This document shows positions 62,796 to 64,000 of a stretch of DNA of 64,000 bases, in pieces. The DNA is from Neobacillus rhizosphaerae. GTDB taxonomy: Bacteria; Bacillota; Bacilli; Bacillales; Cytobacillaceae. The DNA lies in NCBI RefSeq assembly GCF_937468385.1, contig NZ_CALBWS010000019.1:1-64000 (forward strand). The letters are read 5' to 3'. The notes below the pieces were generated by a model. That model saw nothing but the letters and a program-made list of their open reading frames with translations. It had not been told where the DNA came from and searched no databases. Made by a program: the position numbers and the translations under genes. How positions within the stretch are numbered: the stretch's first letter is position 1; each line of letters starts with the position of its first letter.

Positions 62796-62936
62796 AACTA
62801 TCCCTATTACATGTTTTTAAAATAGTATGATATTGACCTTGCTTGAAGATTGATATATCATTGTTATGTCCTAGTTTTATATGTGTTTAATTAATGTCCG
62901 CTGGACTTAACTTCGTGAATAGAGGGGGGGATAAGC

Positions 62937-63446
62937 ATGAGTAAAGAGCGTGTTTCAAGACGTCAATTTTTAAGTTACACTTTAACAGGTGTAGGCGGCT
63001 TTATGGCAGCCGGAATGTTAATGCCAATGGTGCGTTTTGCAGTGGATCCAGTTTTAAAGGCTGAGGCTGGCGGAGATTTTATTGCAACAAAGCAAAAGGT
63101 TTCTGAGTTAACGGCTGAACCGGTTCGGGTTGACTTTACCTTCAAGCAAAAGGATGCATGGTATGAGTCAGAGGTTACCAATACGGCTTGGGTTTATCGT
63201 GATGATAAGACAGATAAAATTGTTGCTCTGTCGCCTGTTTGTAAGCATTTAGGCTGTACGGTAAACTGGAATACCGATAAGGAACATCCAAACCAATTCT
63301 TCTGTCCATGCCATTATGGCCGTTATACAAAGGATGGAACAAACGTTAAAGGTACACCGCCACTAGCACCGCTTGATGAATATCCATTTAAGGAAAAGGA
63401 TGGTTACCTTTATTTAGGTAAAGCAAAACCACGGAAGGGGGCGTAA
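62937..63446 (+). CDS. qcrA: Menaquinol-cytochrome c reductase Rieske iron-sulfur subunit
   Basis: The 169-residue Rieske subunit of the bc complex. The N terminus has a twin-arginine-like 'SRRQFLSYTLTGVGGFMAAGMLMPMV' anchor. The 2Fe-2S cluster ligands are Cys102 and His104 ('CKHLGC'), and Cys123 and His126 ('CPCHYGRY'); Cys107 and Cys125 form the usual disulfide. GAGGGGGGG precedes the ATG. It opens qcrA-qcrB-qcrC. Confidence 0.96.
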   Translation: MSKERVSRRQFLSYTLTGVGGFMAAGMLMPMVRFAVDPVLKAEAGGDFIATKQKVSELTAEPVRVDFTFKQKDAWYESEVTNTAWVYRDDKTDKIVALSPVCKHLGCTVNWNTDKEHPNQFFCPCHYGRYTKDGTNVKGTPPLAPLDEYPFKEKDGYLYLGKAKPRKGA

Positions 63447-63449
63447 TCA

Positions 63450-64000
63450 TTGTTAAACAAAATTTACGATTGGGTAGATGAACGTTTAGATATTACGCCT
63501 TTGTGGCGCGATATCGCAGACCATGAAGTACCTGAGCATGTTAACCCGGCGCATCACTTTTCAGCGTTTGTATATTGCTTTGGCGGTCTGACATTCTTCG
63601 TTACAGTCATACAAATTCTTTCCGGTATGTTTTTAACCATGTACTATGTGCCGGATATTAAAAACGCATGGGAATCTGTTTATTATCTGCAAAATGAGGT
63701 AGCTTTTGGACAAATTGTTCGTGGAATGCATCACTGGGGTGCAAGTTTAGTACTTGTCATGATGTTTTTACATACGTTACGGGTCTTTTTCCAAGGTGCC
63801 TATAAAAAACCTCGTGAGTTAAACTGGATTGTCGGAGTACTTATTTTCTTCGTCATGCTTGGTTTAGGTTTTACTGGTTATTTATTACCTTGGGATATGA
63901 AAGCGCTGTTCGCAACAAAAGTAGGTCTGCAAATTGCTGAGGCTACACCATTCATTGGGACCTATGTCAAAGTCTTACTTGCTGGTCATGAACATATTGT
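63450..64000 (+). CDS. qcrB: Menaquinol-cytochrome c reductase cytochrome b subunit (partial)
   Basis: The N-terminal 183 codons of the cytochrome b subunit, cut by the window end. The sequence is nearly identical to B. subtilis QcrB: 'MLNKIYDWVDERLDITPLWR', Cys43 in 'FVYCFGG' (site of the covalently bound extra haem in Bacillus), haem-ligand His in 'GMHHWGASLVLVMMFLHTLRVF', and 'GYLLPWDMKALFATKVG'. The start is TTG after GAAGGGGGCG, three bases after the qcrA stop. Confidence 0.96.
   Translation, partial: MLNKIYDWVDERLDITPLWRDIADHEVPEHVNPAHHFSAFVYCFGGLTFFVTVIQILSGMFLTMYYVPDIKNAWESVYYLQNEVAFGQIVRGMHHWGASLVLVMMFLHTLRVFFQGAYKKPRELNWIVGVLIFFVMLGLGFTGYLLPWDMKALFATKVGLQIAEATPFIGTYVKVLLAGHEHI

Overview
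The window is a low-GC, gene-dense chromosomal segment of an aerobic endospore-forming Bacillaceae member. Gene order from ypuA to qcrB follows the Bacillus subtilis ypuA-qcr region closely. Sporulation and germination genes (spmA/B, dacB, cotJABC, sleB/ypeB, spoIVA, yphA, a YjcZ-type peptide), menaquinone and heptaprenyl synthesis genes and the bc-complex genes support this. Spacer repeats and codon use resemble Bacillus/Neobacillus-like genomes, but the species cannot be fixed from sequence reading alone.

Layout. 0-6.5 kb: a hairpin-rich segment, ypuA, an orphan ribT, ypuF, a YjcZ peptide, scpA-scpB, an unrecognised 141-aa gene, ypuI and a SodF-type superoxide dismutase. 6.5-9.2 kb: a dispersed repeat, then dacB-spmA-spmB for spore cortex and core dehydration. 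9.2-16.3 kb: rluB, resABC for cytochrome c maturation, and the resDE two-component system. 16.4-20.5 kb: sigX-rsiX with a SigX-type autoregulatory promoter, an M23/LysM protein, an FMN riboswitch with the riboflavin transporter gene ribU, and ferredoxin. 20.8-29 kb: ypbB, recS, ypbD, ypbE and ypbF, then the inserted cotJABC cluster, a CBS-domain gene, ypbG and mecB. 29-36 kb: glutamate dehydrogenase, bdr, ansA, prsW, sleB-ypeB and ypfB. 36-39.7 kb: cmk, a plsC-like gene, an S1-domain gene and fni. 39.8-41 kb: a decayed IS1182-family element with long inverted ends. 41.1-47.4 kb: ypzI, yphA, der, gpsA, yphE, yphF and spoIVA. 47.4-52.6 kb: hbs with a structured leader, folE-mtrB, hepS-menG-hepT and ndk. 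52.6-59.2 kb: the aromatic operon aroF-aroB-aroH-hisC-tyrA-aroE. 59.3-64 kb: a degenerate amidohydrolase-like gene, ypiA-reoY, ypiF, and qcrA-qcrB (qcrB is cut by the window end).

Most of this is conserved core chromosome, and I see no defence island, prophage, CRISPR array, tRNA or rRNA. The departures from the B. subtilis plan are the main interest. The trpEDCFBA block is absent between aroH and hisC although mtrB (TRAP) is kept. ribDEAH is absent next to ribT while a riboswitch-controlled riboflavin importer is present. No motI/ypfA lies between ypeB and ypfB. cotJABC and sodF are placed inside otherwise syntenic blocks. An amidohydrolase-like protein appears to lack its metal-binding motif. 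The IS1182 copy carries both a frameshift and an internal deletion. A family of about 160-210 bp dispersed repeats sits at gene ends, one of them inside the aromatic operon. Several perfect palindromes lie next to promoters (upstream of aroF, resD and rluB) and look like undescribed operators.
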